Shown here: piece by piece, positions 26,601 through 34,155 of the stretch
Layout: the number at the start of each line of letters is the position of its first letter
Numbering within the stretch: position 1 is the stretch's first letter
NCBI GenBank assembly: GCA_025149125.1
Contig: CP102272.1
Coordinates: forward strand, 1,674,001 to 1,738,000
Source of the DNA: [Clostridium] asparagiforme DSM 15981
GTDB taxonomy: Bacteria > Bacillota > Clostridia > Lachnospirales > Lachnospiraceae
Reading direction: 5' to 3'
DNA length: 64,000 nt
Notes under the pieces: generated by a model
The model's database searches: none
The model's input: only the letters and a program-made list of their open reading frames with translations
Told to the model about the DNA's origin: nothing
Program-made: the position numbers and the translations under genes

Positions 26601-27007
26601 GGGACGAGGGGAACGTGGCGCTTCAGGTGGAAGTGTGGCGGTTTGATCCCCAGAATTTTAAGGAGCTTTATAGCCGTTTGAACCAAAACCCGCTGACCGT
26701 GACCAAGTGGACGGACGTGGGGGTGGAGGGGACGATTGTAGCGGACACCCCAGGCGTTATGTATACCAGCATACCCTATGACAAGGGATGGAGCGTGAAG
26801 GTGGACGGAAACAGCGTCACGGCCAGACCGCTCTTCGATACCTTCCTGGGTATCGATCTGAGTGCGGGAGCCCATACCATATCCCTGTCCTATGAGCCGG
26901 AGGGCCTGAGGACCGGCGCGGTTATCACCGCGGGCAGCGCTGCCTTTGTGGGCATCTGCGCGGCCGTATATTTTGCTTTGAACCGAAGGAAAAAAGACGA
27001 GAGTTAG
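23624..27007 (+). CDS. YfhO-family membrane glycosyltransferase-like protein with repeat-rich N-terminal tail
   Basis: A 1127-residue protein; ATG 23624. About 305 residues before the first membrane segment are hydrophilic, very acidic and disordered-looking, and contain 11-12 copies of a seven-residue repeat (consensus YADDSPV, about residues 175-257). The YfhO body then starts with LLAAFFVPVIVMIIVFAQ and FLRTDMYHQYAPFFSEFQYK, with some 12 transmembrane segments, a large extracytosolic domain (about 760-1090) and a last helix before a short basic tail. YfhO proteins are GT-C-fold, probably adding sugars to cell-wall polymers outside the membrane. A usual YfhO is about 850 residues, so the long tail is the odd part. 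It is co-transcribed with gtrA. Confidence 0.88.
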   Translation: MERDEVERVERELDEILSIVQPDQTARGSDIGLTGEHMQKKKAKPDGRPAEWLDEDYTEGLEPGSGERAAGPLFGSDVEDEGIAADLEALRRISRKNRPPRRARRSVEAGTGDAGETAWEERGEVEFDGVKVSFGQAEYGGSEPDSEGMYAGKVPNYDRESRDYGYESRDYHDRSEAYTDGTPAYADGSPAYADDSPVYADDSPVYTDDSPVYTDDSSVYADDSPVYTDDSPAYADDSRVYADDSRVYADDSPVYPGEAPVWDERDDEQDGRQNGVQNCDRQYNRQNSGMAGRRSGYEGIKSSLHILKPSDGLLAAFFVPVIVMIIVFAQRGIFPFGEESFLRTDMYHQYAPFFSEFQYKLTHGGSLLYSWDIGMGVNFSALYAYYLASPFNWLLVLCPKANIIEFMSYGIVLKIGLAGLSFAWYLRRHCRTNDFGVGFFGIFYALSGYMAAYSWNIMWLDCIILFPLIMLGLERLVRKGKPFLYCLTLGASILSNYYISIMICIFMVLYFIALLILYPPKKAGGFFTACAQFAAFSLAAGGLAAVVLLPEIYALQTTASGNFDFPKTLSSYFPIFDMLARHIGNVSVEIGLDHWPNIYCGVAVFIFFLLYLASRKISLREKAVYCTLLILFFASFSTNMLNFIWHGFHYPNSLPCRQSFIYIALMLLICYRAYMYLDVTPWKHVAVAFWGSASFVILAEKLVQNKQFHFSVFYVALLFLALYAGLIYLYKRRRKGADLAVLLALAVVSIEAAVNTTVTSVPTTSRTAYTRDNKDVITLMSEVNPQTFYRVEKVDRKTKNDGAWMNFPSVSLFSSTANASLSDFFRKLGCESSTNAYSITGSTPLVDSLFSVKYGIYDQEQVTGELLSFAGRRGDTWLYENLYTLPVAFMLPNDVEGNWILDTANPAYVQNDLCNVLDTPSVLVPVETIPNGSRLTFTPDVTGDYYVYVTNRKIKEVSAVVESQSLNFDNVDRGYLLELGTCTAGNEVSLESRDEGNVALQVEVWRFDPQNFKELYSRLNQNPLTVTKWTDVGVEGTIVADTPGVMYTSIPYDKGWSVKVDGNSVTARPLFDTFLGIDLSAGAHTISLSYEPEGLRTGAVITAGSAAFVGICAAVYFALNRRKKDES
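24153..24390 (+). repeat. 21-bp coding repeats in the yfhO N-terminal tail
   Basis: Eleven to twelve in-frame units encoding variations of YADDSPV, YTDDSPV and YADDSRV. The near-identical DNA of neighbouring units suggests recent expansion by slippage or unequal exchange, and copy number may vary among strains. Confidence 0.9.
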
Positions 27008-27019
27008 GAGAGTGAAGCC

Positions 27020-28399
27020 ATGAAATTGTGGGGCGGACGTTTTACCAAGGAGACCAACCAGTTGGTGCATAATTTCAATGAATCCCTGTCATTTGACCAG
27101 AAATTTTACCGCCAGGATATCCGCGGCAGCATCGCACATGTGACGATGCTGGCCAGGCAGGGGATTTTATCGGAACAGGATAAAGTGGATATTATCCGGG
27201 GATTGGAAAGTATTCGCGAGGATTTAGACAGTGGAGCGCTTGCCATAACACCCGATTCCGGATATGAAGATATCCACTCTTTTGTGGAGGGCACTCTGAC
27301 CGAGCGTGTGGGCGAGGCGGGAAAACGACTTCACACGGGCCGCAGCCGCAACGACCAGGTGGCGCTGGATATGAAGCTTTACACCCGGGATGAAATTCAG
27401 GAAATGGACGGCCTGCTGAGGAACCTGCTAAAGGAGCTACTCGCTGTGATGGAGGCCAATCTCGATACCTTTATGCCCGGTTTTACCCATCTGCAGAAGG
27501 CGCAGCCCATCACCCTGGCCCATCACATGGGGGCGTACTTTGAGATGTTCTCACGGGACCGCTCCCGGCTCCACGATATCCGCGAGCGGATGAACTACTG
27601 TCCGCTGGGCTCGGGAGCCCTGGCCGGAACCACCTATCCGCTGGATCGGGCCTACACCGCAGAGCTTCTGGATTTCTACGGCCCCACCCTGAATTCCATG
27701 GATTCAGTGGCGGACCGGGATTACCTGCTGGAACTCTTGGGCGCGTTGTCCATTATTGCCATGCACCTGAGCCGGTTCTGTGAGGAGATCATCATCTGGA
27801 ACACCAACGAGTACCGGTTTGTGGAGATCGACGATTCCTACAGCACGGGCAGCAGCATTATGCCCCAGAAAAAGAACCCGGACATCGCAGAGCTGATCCG
27901 TGGAAAGAGCGGGCGGGTCTACGGCGCTCTGGTGTCCCTTCTCACCACCATGAAGGGGCTGCCGCTGGCTTACAACAAAGATATGCAGGAGGATAAGGAG
28001 CTGGCCTTTGACGCCATCGACACGGTGAAGGGCTGTCTGGTGCTGTTTACCGGCATGATCTCCTCCATGACCTTCCGGAAGGATGTGATGGAGGCCAGCG
28101 CGAAGAGGGGCTTCACCAACGCCACCGACGCGGCGGACTATCTGGTAAACCGCGGCGTTCCCTTCCGGGACGCCCATGGCATCGTGGGACAGCTGGTATT
28201 AGCCTGCATCGAGAGGGGAATCGCGCTGGACGATCTGCCTCTGGAGGAGTACCAGGCGATCAGCCCGGTGTTTGACGATGACGTCTATGAGGCCATCAGC
28301 ATGAAAACCTGTGTGGAAAAGCGGACTACCGTGGGAGCCCCCGGCGAGGCGGCTATGCGGGATGTGATCGCACAGTACAGGAAGCAGCTGGAGCAGTAA
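27020..28399 (+). CDS. argH: Argininosuccinate lyase
   Basis: A 459-residue enzyme of normal length, ATG 27020 behind TAGGAGAG. Motifs of the fumarase/aspartase superfamily are present: HTGRSRNDQVALD, FTHLQKAQPITLAHH and the signature GSSIMPQKKNPD carrying the catalytic Ser loop. It splits argininosuccinate into arginine and fumarate, the last arginine-making step. It is 12 bases after yfhO, so read-through is possible, but its function belongs with argG and argCJBD some 10 kb away. A strong terminator follows. Confidence 0.97.
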   Translation: MKLWGGRFTKETNQLVHNFNESLSFDQKFYRQDIRGSIAHVTMLARQGILSEQDKVDIIRGLESIREDLDSGALAITPDSGYEDIHSFVEGTLTERVGEAGKRLHTGRSRNDQVALDMKLYTRDEIQEMDGLLRNLLKELLAVMEANLDTFMPGFTHLQKAQPITLAHHMGAYFEMFSRDRSRLHDIRERMNYCPLGSGALAGTTYPLDRAYTAELLDFYGPTLNSMDSVADRDYLLELLGALSIIAMHLSRFCEEIIIWNTNEYRFVEIDDSYSTGSSIMPQKKNPDIAELIRGKSGRVYGALVSLLTTMKGLPLAYNKDMQEDKELAFDAIDTVKGCLVLFTGMISSMTFRKDVMEASAKRGFTNATDAADYLVNRGVPFRDAHGIVGQLVLACIERGIALDDLPLEEYQAISPVFDDDVYEAISMKTCVEKRTTVGAPGEAAMRDVIAQYRKQLEQ

Positions 28400-28459
28400 G
28401 GCCGAGTCTGCACGGCGGCTTTAGACTGCCGCGCAGATCAGGCAGCGACGTTTCGACCG

Positions 28460-28497
28460 CCCCCGGCGGGCATGAATTTGCCCCTCCGGGGGTTTTT
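28460..28497 (+). terminator. Strong terminator after argH
   Basis: CCCCCGG (28460-28466) pairs with CCGGGGG (28486-28492), with inner GGGCA/TGCCC, then TTTTT. Confidence 0.9.
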
Positions 28498-28511
28498 GCG
28501 TCGATTAATGC

Positions 28512-28540
28512 TTGACGGTTGGATTCGAAAAATATATAAT
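28512..28540 (+). promoter_or_regulatory. Promoter of the Crp/Fnr-type regulator gene
   Basis: TTGACG (28512-28517), 17 bases, and a perfect TATAAT (28535-28540). Confidence 0.8.
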
Positions 28541-28583
28541 ATTTACAGCATTGATGTTGTAAAAACAACGGAAAGAGGAACCG

Positions 28584-29273
28584 ATGGAAGAATTTCTGCA
28601 CATTTTACGGAAGTCCCCGCTGTTCTACGGGGTGAATGACGATGAGCTTTACACGCTGTTAAAATGCTGCGCGGCCGAGCAGACGCGCTATGAGGAGGGG
28701 GAGTATATCTACCGCATGGGCGAGTCTTTGAACAGCATCATGATCATGCTCTCAGGCAGCGCCATGGTGGTGCAGGAAAATTTCTGGGGAAGGCAGGAGG
28801 AACTGTTTCGGGTGAAGGAGGGGGAGATATTCGGGGAATCCTACTCCTGCGCCAGGACCGCGGTGCTGCCGGTCAGTGTGGTGACCGAGGGGCCATGCGA
28901 GGTTCTGTTCCTGCAATACCAGCGGATGATCACCTTCTGCTCCCTGGCCTGCGATTTCCACACCCGGCTGATTCAGAATATGCTGCGCGTCCTGTCCGAG
29001 CACAATGTGAAGCTGGAGAACAAACTGGAGCACATGTCGCGCAAGACCACCCGGGACAAGCTGCTGTCCTATCTGTCCCAGCAGGCGGTGGCCTGCGGCG
29101 GGCGGGATTTTGACATCCCCCACAGCCGCCAGGAGCTGGCCCGCTACCTGGGAGTGGACCGAAGCGCCATGTCCAATGAGCTGAGTAAGATGAAGACGGA
29201 AGGGCTGCTGGAATTTCAGCGGAATCATTTTGTGCTCTACGAGAAGGCGGGAGCCGTGAACGGGCAGACGTGA
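28584..29273 (+). CDS. Crp/Fnr-family transcriptional regulator
   Basis: A 229-residue protein, ATG behind GAAAGAGG. Residues 1-125 form a cyclic-nucleotide-binding-type beta roll (EEGEYIYRMGESLNSIMIML, EGEIFGESYSC); a long dimer helix follows, then the winged helix (SRQELARYLGVDRSAMSNEL, about 180-215). There is no N-terminal Fnr Cys cluster, and the Arg/Ser pair expected for cAMP is not evident, so the ligand is unknown. Similar Clostridial proteins often act on a neighbouring gene; none here is an obvious target. Confidence 0.9.
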   Translation: MEEFLHILRKSPLFYGVNDDELYTLLKCCAAEQTRYEEGEYIYRMGESLNSIMIMLSGSAMVVQENFWGRQEELFRVKEGEIFGESYSCARTAVLPVSVVTEGPCEVLFLQYQRMITFCSLACDFHTRLIQNMLRVLSEHNVKLENKLEHMSRKTTRDKLLSYLSQQAVACGGRDFDIPHSRQELARYLGVDRSAMSNELSKMKTEGLLEFQRNHFVLYEKAGAVNGQT

Positions 29274-29364
29274 TGGGGGAGCCGGGAAATTCAGGACGCC
29301 TTGAGCGCGGCAAAACGGCTGTCCGGGCGGAATGTCAGTCATATCAATATACGGAGGTGATTTC

Positions 29365-30039
29365 ATGGCGGGGAGTAAAATGCTGTCTCAGGATGTGGCG
29401 GATAATATCATATCAATGATAACCATCGAAAAACGCTTTGGAGCGGGGGACAAGCTGCCAAACGAGACGGAGCTGGCCCATGAGCTGAACGTCAGCAGGA
29501 CGACTCTGCGGGAGGCGGTGAGAATCCTGGTGGCTTACGGCGTGCTGGAGATCCGCCGCGGGAACGGCACGTTTGTCACGGAAAAAGTCCTGCAGGAGGG
29601 AGAGATTCTGGGCCAGCTCTCCGACGTGAAGGCTAATGCCGGAGATCTCTACGAGATGCGCCTGATATTTGAGCCCGAGGCGGCGTACCTGGCCGCTGTC
29701 CGCGGGACGGACGGAGAGATCAGGCGGATTCTGGAGTGCGGGCGCAGAATTGAGGAAGCCATCCGGGACGGCAGCGACCGCACACAGCAGGAGCAGGCTT
29801 TTCACAAATCCATTGCCCAGGCCACCCACAACGAGTTTATGAACAAGCTGATGCCCATCCTCTACCAGGCCATTTCCAAGGGGGTGGCGCTTTCGGCCCA
29901 AGGCGGGCAGGCGGTCCAGGACACGGTGGCCGACCACCGGCTGATCATGGAATTCCTTTCCCAGCGGGACGCCGAGGGCGCCCGCAGCGCCATGAAGATC
30001 CACATCCTGCACGCGATCCGGGAGCTGGGGATTCAGTAG
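29365..30039 (+). CDS. GntR-family regulator, FadR subgroup
   Basis: A 224-residue protein, ATG 29365 behind GGAGGTGA. The N-terminal winged helix (residues 5-75: FGAGDKLPNETELAHELNVS, RTTLREAVRILVAYGVLEI, RRGNGTFV) is followed by the all-helical FCD effector domain (about 90-220: YEMRLIFEPEAAYLAAVRG, FHKSIAQATHNEFM, DHRLIMEFLSQRD). FCD proteins usually bind organic acids at a metal site; the D and H residues for it are visible. No catabolic gene follows directly, so the target is unknown. Confidence 0.92.
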   Translation: MAGSKMLSQDVADNIISMITIEKRFGAGDKLPNETELAHELNVSRTTLREAVRILVAYGVLEIRRGNGTFVTEKVLQEGEILGQLSDVKANAGDLYEMRLIFEPEAAYLAAVRGTDGEIRRILECGRRIEEAIRDGSDRTQQEQAFHKSIAQATHNEFMNKLMPILYQAISKGVALSAQGGQAVQDTVADHRLIMEFLSQRDAEGARSAMKIHILHAIRELGIQ

Positions 30040-30087
30040 TCCGCCCATCCGGCGGCGAATGCCGGAAAACCCGCCAAATGCCGCAGG

Positions 30088-30482
30088 TCACAGGATCCAC
30101 CACAGGGTTTCGCCCCGTTTCCATTCCGTAAAGCCGCAGCGCTGCAAAAGCTTCTGGGAAGCAAAGCCGTCCAGGCCGGTCTCCACCAGGCCGCCGCTGT
30201 CGGGCAGGCCCTTAAAATCCGCGGAGCCGACCACCGCGCGGTCTGATTTGCGGATCAAAAACCAGAAGCTGTGCCAGACATAGTGCCGGGATCCCTCTCA
30301 GCTGCGGCCAGCTGCCCGGCTGCGATCCGGCGAAACAAGCCCTCCATGGGCTCTGCGCGGTACAGACAATTCAATTCACATTCTAACCGGTGGCAGTCGT
30401 TTAACCACCATTCCAGCTGTGTGGGCGTCAGCGCCACGAGCTCTAAACGTTCTGTTTGGATGTTCACGATTTCCCCTTTCAT
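30088..30482 (-). pseudogene. Broken GNAT acetyltransferase gene
   Basis: The first frame, from 30482 (or GTG 30467 behind AAAGGGG), encodes ERLELVALTPTQLEWWLNDC, a GNAT N-terminus, and stops at 30255. Shifting frame near RDP gives HYVWHSFWFLIRKSDRAVVG, then SADFKGLPD, GLVETG, DGFASQKLLQRCGFTEW and a stop at 30088. The central acetyl-CoA loop expected between SADFKGLPD and the ASQK end is missing, so there is a single-base frameshift plus an internal deletion of roughly 30 codons. The remnant is no longer functional as a complete acetyltransferase. Confidence 0.8.
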
Positions 30483-30690
30483 TGTAAGAAGCCGGATTTC
30501 CGCCGCCGGGATTATTTAAAGTTGTGTTCCGGGATGGCCAGCGCCTTTTGATTAGAGTTTAACAGAGCCGGTCTGAAGGTGCAACTGTTTGGCGAGGGCT
30601 AAGGCGGATGCGGGGATTTTGACAGATTTTATGGAGCTTTTACGGCACCTTTACGGTGTGCCTGCAACGCTGTCCGTCTTTTTTTGAAAA

Positions 30691-30719
30691 GACATCATAT
30701 GTTATATTGACATCGTATG
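30691..30719. promoter_or_regulatory. Direct repeats over the -35 region of the CAT-like gene
   Basis: GACATCATATG (30691-30701) and GACATCGTATG (30709-30719) are 18 bp apart; the second overlaps the -35 hexamer. GATGTCATAC at 30891-30900 is an inverted relative just before the ribosome site. They may be regulator sites. Confidence 0.4.
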
Positions 30720-30735
30720 TGTTTTAAAATAAACT
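30707..30735 (+). promoter_or_regulatory. Promoter of the CAT-like gene
   Basis: Perfect TTGACA (30707-30712), 17 bases, TAAACT (30730-30735). The start near 30742 coincides with the left end of the palindromic element. Confidence 0.65.
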
Positions 30736-30742
30736 GGTAATT

Positions 30743-30863
30743 GTTCAGTAGGTCTGCGCACTTGCTGCGCTGACCGTACGAAAATCTAAGCCTGCAGGCA
30801 AAAATCCCATCGACGAAGTCGATTTTAAATGGATTTTTGCCCGTATCTGTGAAGGTACTGAAC
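30743..30863 (+). repeat. 121-bp palindromic element in the leader of the CAT-like gene
   Basis: The ends are inverted copies, GTTCAGTA (30743-30750) and TACTGAAC (30856-30863). Inside are a hairpin GCGCA/TGCGC and a larger one (AAAAATCC...GGATTTTT) enclosing TCGAC-GAA-GTCGA. It codes for nothing. Terminal inverted repeats and nested hairpins make it look like a MITE-type or REP-type repeat. It lies exactly between promoter and ribosome site, so the mRNA leader is this element. Confidence 0.65.
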
Positions 30864-30921
30864 CGATACATAAACTGAATATAACCAAATGATGTCATAC
30901 TGCAAACAGGAGGAATCAGAT

Positions 30922-31554
30922 ATGAGATGGATTGACTTAACCACCTGGGACAGGGCGATGCATTATCAGGTATTCAAAGACAGCGCCCAGCCCCAGTACA
31001 GCGTTACCTTTGATCTGGATATCACCGGGTTTCCTGAATGGGTCAGGAAGCGGGGGTATTCCGTTACGTTCTCGCTCGTTTACGCCGTCACCAGATGCGC
31101 GAACCAGATCGAGGCGTTCCGCTGCCGCTTTGTGGACGGGAAACCGGCGGTATTTGACGTGATCAACACGTCCTTCACCTACCTGAACCGGGAAACGGGA
31201 TTGTTCAAGGTGGTCAATGTGCCCATGCGGGACACGCTGGAAGAATACGTCGCCCTGGCGAGGGAGACAACCGAGAACCAGAAGGAATATTTCACCGGGC
31301 CTATGGGCAACGATATTTACCAGTTTTCACCGTTTCCCTGGGTCAGCTTCACCCACATTTCCCATACGGACTCGGGGAGAAAGGACAATGCAACCCCTCT
31401 TTTTGACTGGGGAAAATATTACATACGGGATGGGCGCACCTATCTGCCGTTCTCCGTCCAGGTCCACCACTCCTTTGTGGACGGCATCCACATCGGCATG
31501 CTGGCGGACGCCCTGCAGACGTATCTGGCTGGAATTGAGAGCAGAAGCAGCTGA
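30922..31554 (+). CDS. Chloramphenicol acetyltransferase-family (CAT-like) acyltransferase
   Basis: A 210-residue protein, ATG 30922 behind ACAGGAGG. It aligns along its length with type A CAT: the N-terminal WIDLTTWDRAMHYQVF, the loop FPWVSFTHI (conserved Ser) and the catalytic motif HHSFVDGIHIG (HHxxxDG). CAT enzymes are trimers that acetylate an alcohol with acetyl-CoA. Many chromosomal relatives in Firmicutes have not been shown to give resistance, so the substrate is left open. It is a single gene with its own promoter and terminator. Confidence 0.88.
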   Translation: MRWIDLTTWDRAMHYQVFKDSAQPQYSVTFDLDITGFPEWVRKRGYSVTFSLVYAVTRCANQIEAFRCRFVDGKPAVFDVINTSFTYLNRETGLFKVVNVPMRDTLEEYVALARETTENQKEYFTGPMGNDIYQFSPFPWVSFTHISHTDSGRKDNATPLFDWGKYYIRDGRTYLPFSVQVHHSFVDGIHIGMLADALQTYLAGIESRSS

Positions 31555-31581
31555 CGGATATCAGCTCTGTTTTCAGAAAGG

Positions 31582-31620
31582 CAGCAAAAAAGCGGACGTG
31601 ATATGTCCGCTTTTCTGCTG
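31582..31620. terminator. Bidirectional terminator
   Basis: AAAAGCGGAC pairs with GTCCGCTTTT around the loop GTGATAT, extended by CAGC/GCTG. It serves the CAT-like gene (+) and the converging ABC operon (-). Confidence 0.85.
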
Positions 31621-31661
31621 CGCTCCCTCCGGCGTGAGAACCGTTGTTTGAGCGCCTGTAC

Positions 31662-32660
31662 TCAATACTCTGCATTCAAAACCTTATCCACATTCTCCTT
31701 GCCTGCCAGATTTACCGCCTTTGAGTCCTTAAGCTTCACATAATACCCGGTCCCCTCCGGATTCATGTTTCCGATCAGCAGCGTGGTGGTGATATCCTTC
31801 CCGTCCTTCCGGCAGGTCCAGGTCAGCGTCATGACCGGCGTCTCCAGACCGTAGCTTCCCAGCTCCTCGTCGGTGGCGTTGTAGTTGACGCAGGACCGGA
31901 TGGAGAGTCCGCTGACTGCCTGCGCCAGGTTGTTTAGCTGGGAGTTGTCGGGCAGCCGGTTGGCCTCCGTGTCGGCGGCGTCCCGGTACCAGGCGATATT
32001 TCCCTGTCCGTCCACCTCTTTTTTCACGAAATGGCTGGCAGTTTCCTCCTTTGTGACCGTGATATCCCGGATATCCGCGCCGGAGACGGTGGGCAGGGAT
32101 TCGGTCTGGATAAAGTCGTACAGGCCCTTGCCGGCGGTTTCCGCCAGGGAGGAATCGATGGTGTAGACCTGGCTTCCGCCGGAGATACAGGCGTAGTATT
32201 CTTCCGGCGCCTGATCAATATCCGAGGATCCGGCGGCCTTTACCTGATTGCCGATCAGCAGCGTGGCAGGGGTTTCCTGGCCGGTTGTGATCTCAAAGCG
32301 GATTTTCGGATCGGAAAGCCCGTAAGAAGCCAGTTCGTCCGCATTTTCCAGCTTGCGGGTGGCGGGCAGGGCGGCCAGCTGACCGGCCAGGTTGGTGAGC
32401 GTGGTTTGGCGGATCGGGCAGTCCCGGTCCTGAGCATAGTACCAGGTGCCGTTATCCTCCACGAAATCCAGTCTTGCGTCTCCATTTTCGATGGCAATCC
32501 CGGTGACGTCCCCAAAATCAGTCACATAGACGCGGGCGCTCTCTGCTTCCTGGAGCGCACGGCCCGCGCTCTGTTTCTGCTGCCAGGTCAGCCCGGCGTA
32601 GGCGGCGCACAGCACCAGAAGCGCTGCCGCCGCAAATGAGATTTTTTTAGATTGACTCAT
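31662..32660 (-). CDS. DUF4340 domain protein, last gene of the Gld-like ABC operon
   Basis: A 332-residue protein with one N-terminal membrane helix (residues 8-25) and an extracytosolic body. Repeating blocks such as TWYYAQDRDCPIRQTTLTNL, ASYGLSDPKIRFEI, PATLLIGNQ and again ELGSYGLETPVMTLTW with TTTLLIGNM show the internal repeats typical of DUF4340. It begins 12 bases after the GldG-like gene. In many bacteria this domain accompanies GldG-type ABC accessory proteins; its job is unknown. Confidence 0.88.
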   Translation of the reverse strand: MSQSKKISFAAAALLVLCAAYAGLTWQQKQSAGRALQEAESARVYVTDFGDVTGIAIENGDARLDFVEDNGTWYYAQDRDCPIRQTTLTNLAGQLAALPATRKLENADELASYGLSDPKIRFEITTGQETPATLLIGNQVKAAGSSDIDQAPEEYYACISGGSQVYTIDSSLAETAGKGLYDFIQTESLPTVSGADIRDITVTKEETASHFVKKEVDGQGNIAWYRDAADTEANRLPDNSQLNNLAQAVSGLSIRSCVNYNATDEELGSYGLETPVMTLTWTCRKDGKDITTTLLIGNMNPEGTGYYVKLKDSKAVNLAGKENVDKVLNAEY

Positions 32661-32672
32661 GGAAATGCCTCC

Positions 32673-34121
32673 TTACAGTTTCCGCCGTTTCATCCAGACC
32701 ACAAAGCCTGCGATCAGGAAGATGACCGGGATCACGATGATAAACAGCGCGCTCCAAAGTCCGCCCGCGGTGATCATATTGTAGGTAACCTCCAGGCTCT
32801 TGGCCGGTATGGAAAGGTTCACGGCCTGGGAAATGTTGTGGGAAGCGGCGTTCATAAAAATGGTCAGGTTGGTGATGCTGGGGAACTGCAGCAGCAGCGA
32901 TCCGTCGATCAGGGACGGCGCGGTGATCACCGTCAGGGTGGCCTCCGGAGCCGTTTCACCGTCCGGGGACTGGGCCTGAGCCTGGGAGGCCGTGGCGGCC
33001 TGGGAATTTTCGGAAGTTTCGACCGGCTCCGTGGCGGTGGCTCCCAGCACATAGGTTCCGGGGGTCTGCTCCTGGGTGGCCGGATCCACGAAAATACCGC
33101 TGTCCGTGGTGGTCAGAAACGGGGATACGGTCAGTCCGTCGCGCAGATTCTCCGAGACGGTCATACCCGAGGGATTTAACAGCAGGGCCGGATCCTTGCT
33201 GGTGATTCCGGTCAGCATGCCACCGGAAAACTCGTACTCCGGGAAGAAGAGAAACGGATTGTTGTTGTAGGATTGTCCCGGCGCCATGTCCGCCACATAC
33301 CCGTTTTTCAGCTCCAGCCCGTAATCCGCGCACAGGGAGCTTAAGTTGGGATTTCCGGACTCCGTGTAGCCGGTGAGGATCAGCACGTGCCCGCCCTGCT
33401 TCAGATAGCCGGCAATCATGTCCTTCTCATCCACCGCCAGGTCGGTCTGCGGGTTGTTGATCAACAGCAGTTCACAGTCCCCGGGGATGGCCCCTTCCGT
33501 GAGCAGATTTAAGTCGTGGACCTGCATGTTGGATTTCTTCAGGGCGTCCGTTACCATGGCCGGGAGCGTGGACTCCTTGTGGCCGCTCAGCTGGTATACG
33601 TTGGTCTCCGTGTCGTTTGCCACGTAGGAGATGGCGCTGGTGAGCTGTCCTTCCCCGTCAAAGGAGGATTCCTTGTACTGTTGATACTGGTAATAAGCCA
33701 TTAAATCTATCTGGATAATATCCGTAAATGGGATCGATTGTGTTTTGCCCGTGTCAGGGCAGCTGACCAGCACGGTATTCGCCTCCGTGTTCAGCGTGCT
33801 CAGAACATCCGGGTGAAGCACCGGGTCCTTGACCTCCACGGTGACATGGTCCGAGAGGTCCGCATACAGCCCGGCAAAGTGGGTGATGCGCTCGTCGATG
33901 CGGTCGGGGTCGCCCACAATGTAAATGTTCACATCTTTCGTCAGACCGCCAAGCAGATCCTTGGTGGTGTCGCTCAGGGAAAAGATCTGGTTGGTGCTCA
34001 GATCCAGCCTGCGGTATTTGGCCGGTACGGTGCCTGCGATCAGGTTGACCACAATGACGGCGGCGATGACGATGACGGTGAAAATGGCCACAATGCCGCC
34101 CTTTTTAAGATTTTTGTTCAT
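32673..34121 (-). CDS. GldG-like ABC transporter accessory protein
   Basis: A 482-residue protein, ATG 34121 behind GCAGGAGG. It has an N-terminal helix (about 10-30), then a large extracytosolic domain starting YRRLDLSTNQIFSLSDTTKD, a GATase-like region with SGHKESTLP and LLINNPQTDLAVDEKDMIAGY, a Ser/Thr/Gln/Ala-rich stretch near residue 385, and a second helix near the C-terminus followed by KRRKL. It matches the Gldg/ABC_transp_aux layout. Such proteins are made with an ABC-2 permease and ATPase but their substrate is unknown in non-gliding bacteria. Confidence 0.85.
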   Translation of the reverse strand: MNKNLKKGGIVAIFTVIVIAAVIVVNLIAGTVPAKYRRLDLSTNQIFSLSDTTKDLLGGLTKDVNIYIVGDPDRIDERITHFAGLYADLSDHVTVEVKDPVLHPDVLSTLNTEANTVLVSCPDTGKTQSIPFTDIIQIDLMAYYQYQQYKESSFDGEGQLTSAISYVANDTETNVYQLSGHKESTLPAMVTDALKKSNMQVHDLNLLTEGAIPGDCELLLINNPQTDLAVDEKDMIAGYLKQGGHVLILTGYTESGNPNLSSLCADYGLELKNGYVADMAPGQSYNNNPFLFFPEYEFSGGMLTGITSKDPALLLNPSGMTVSENLRDGLTVSPFLTTTDSGIFVDPATQEQTPGTYVLGATATEPVETSENSQAATASQAQAQSPDGETAPEATLTVITAPSLIDGSLLLQFPSITNLTIFMNAASHNISQAVNLSIPAKSLEVTYNMITAGGLWSALFIIVIPVIFLIAGFVVWMKRRKL

Positions 34122-34155
34122 ATTCTGCCTCCTGCTGCTATGAAATGTATCACGG

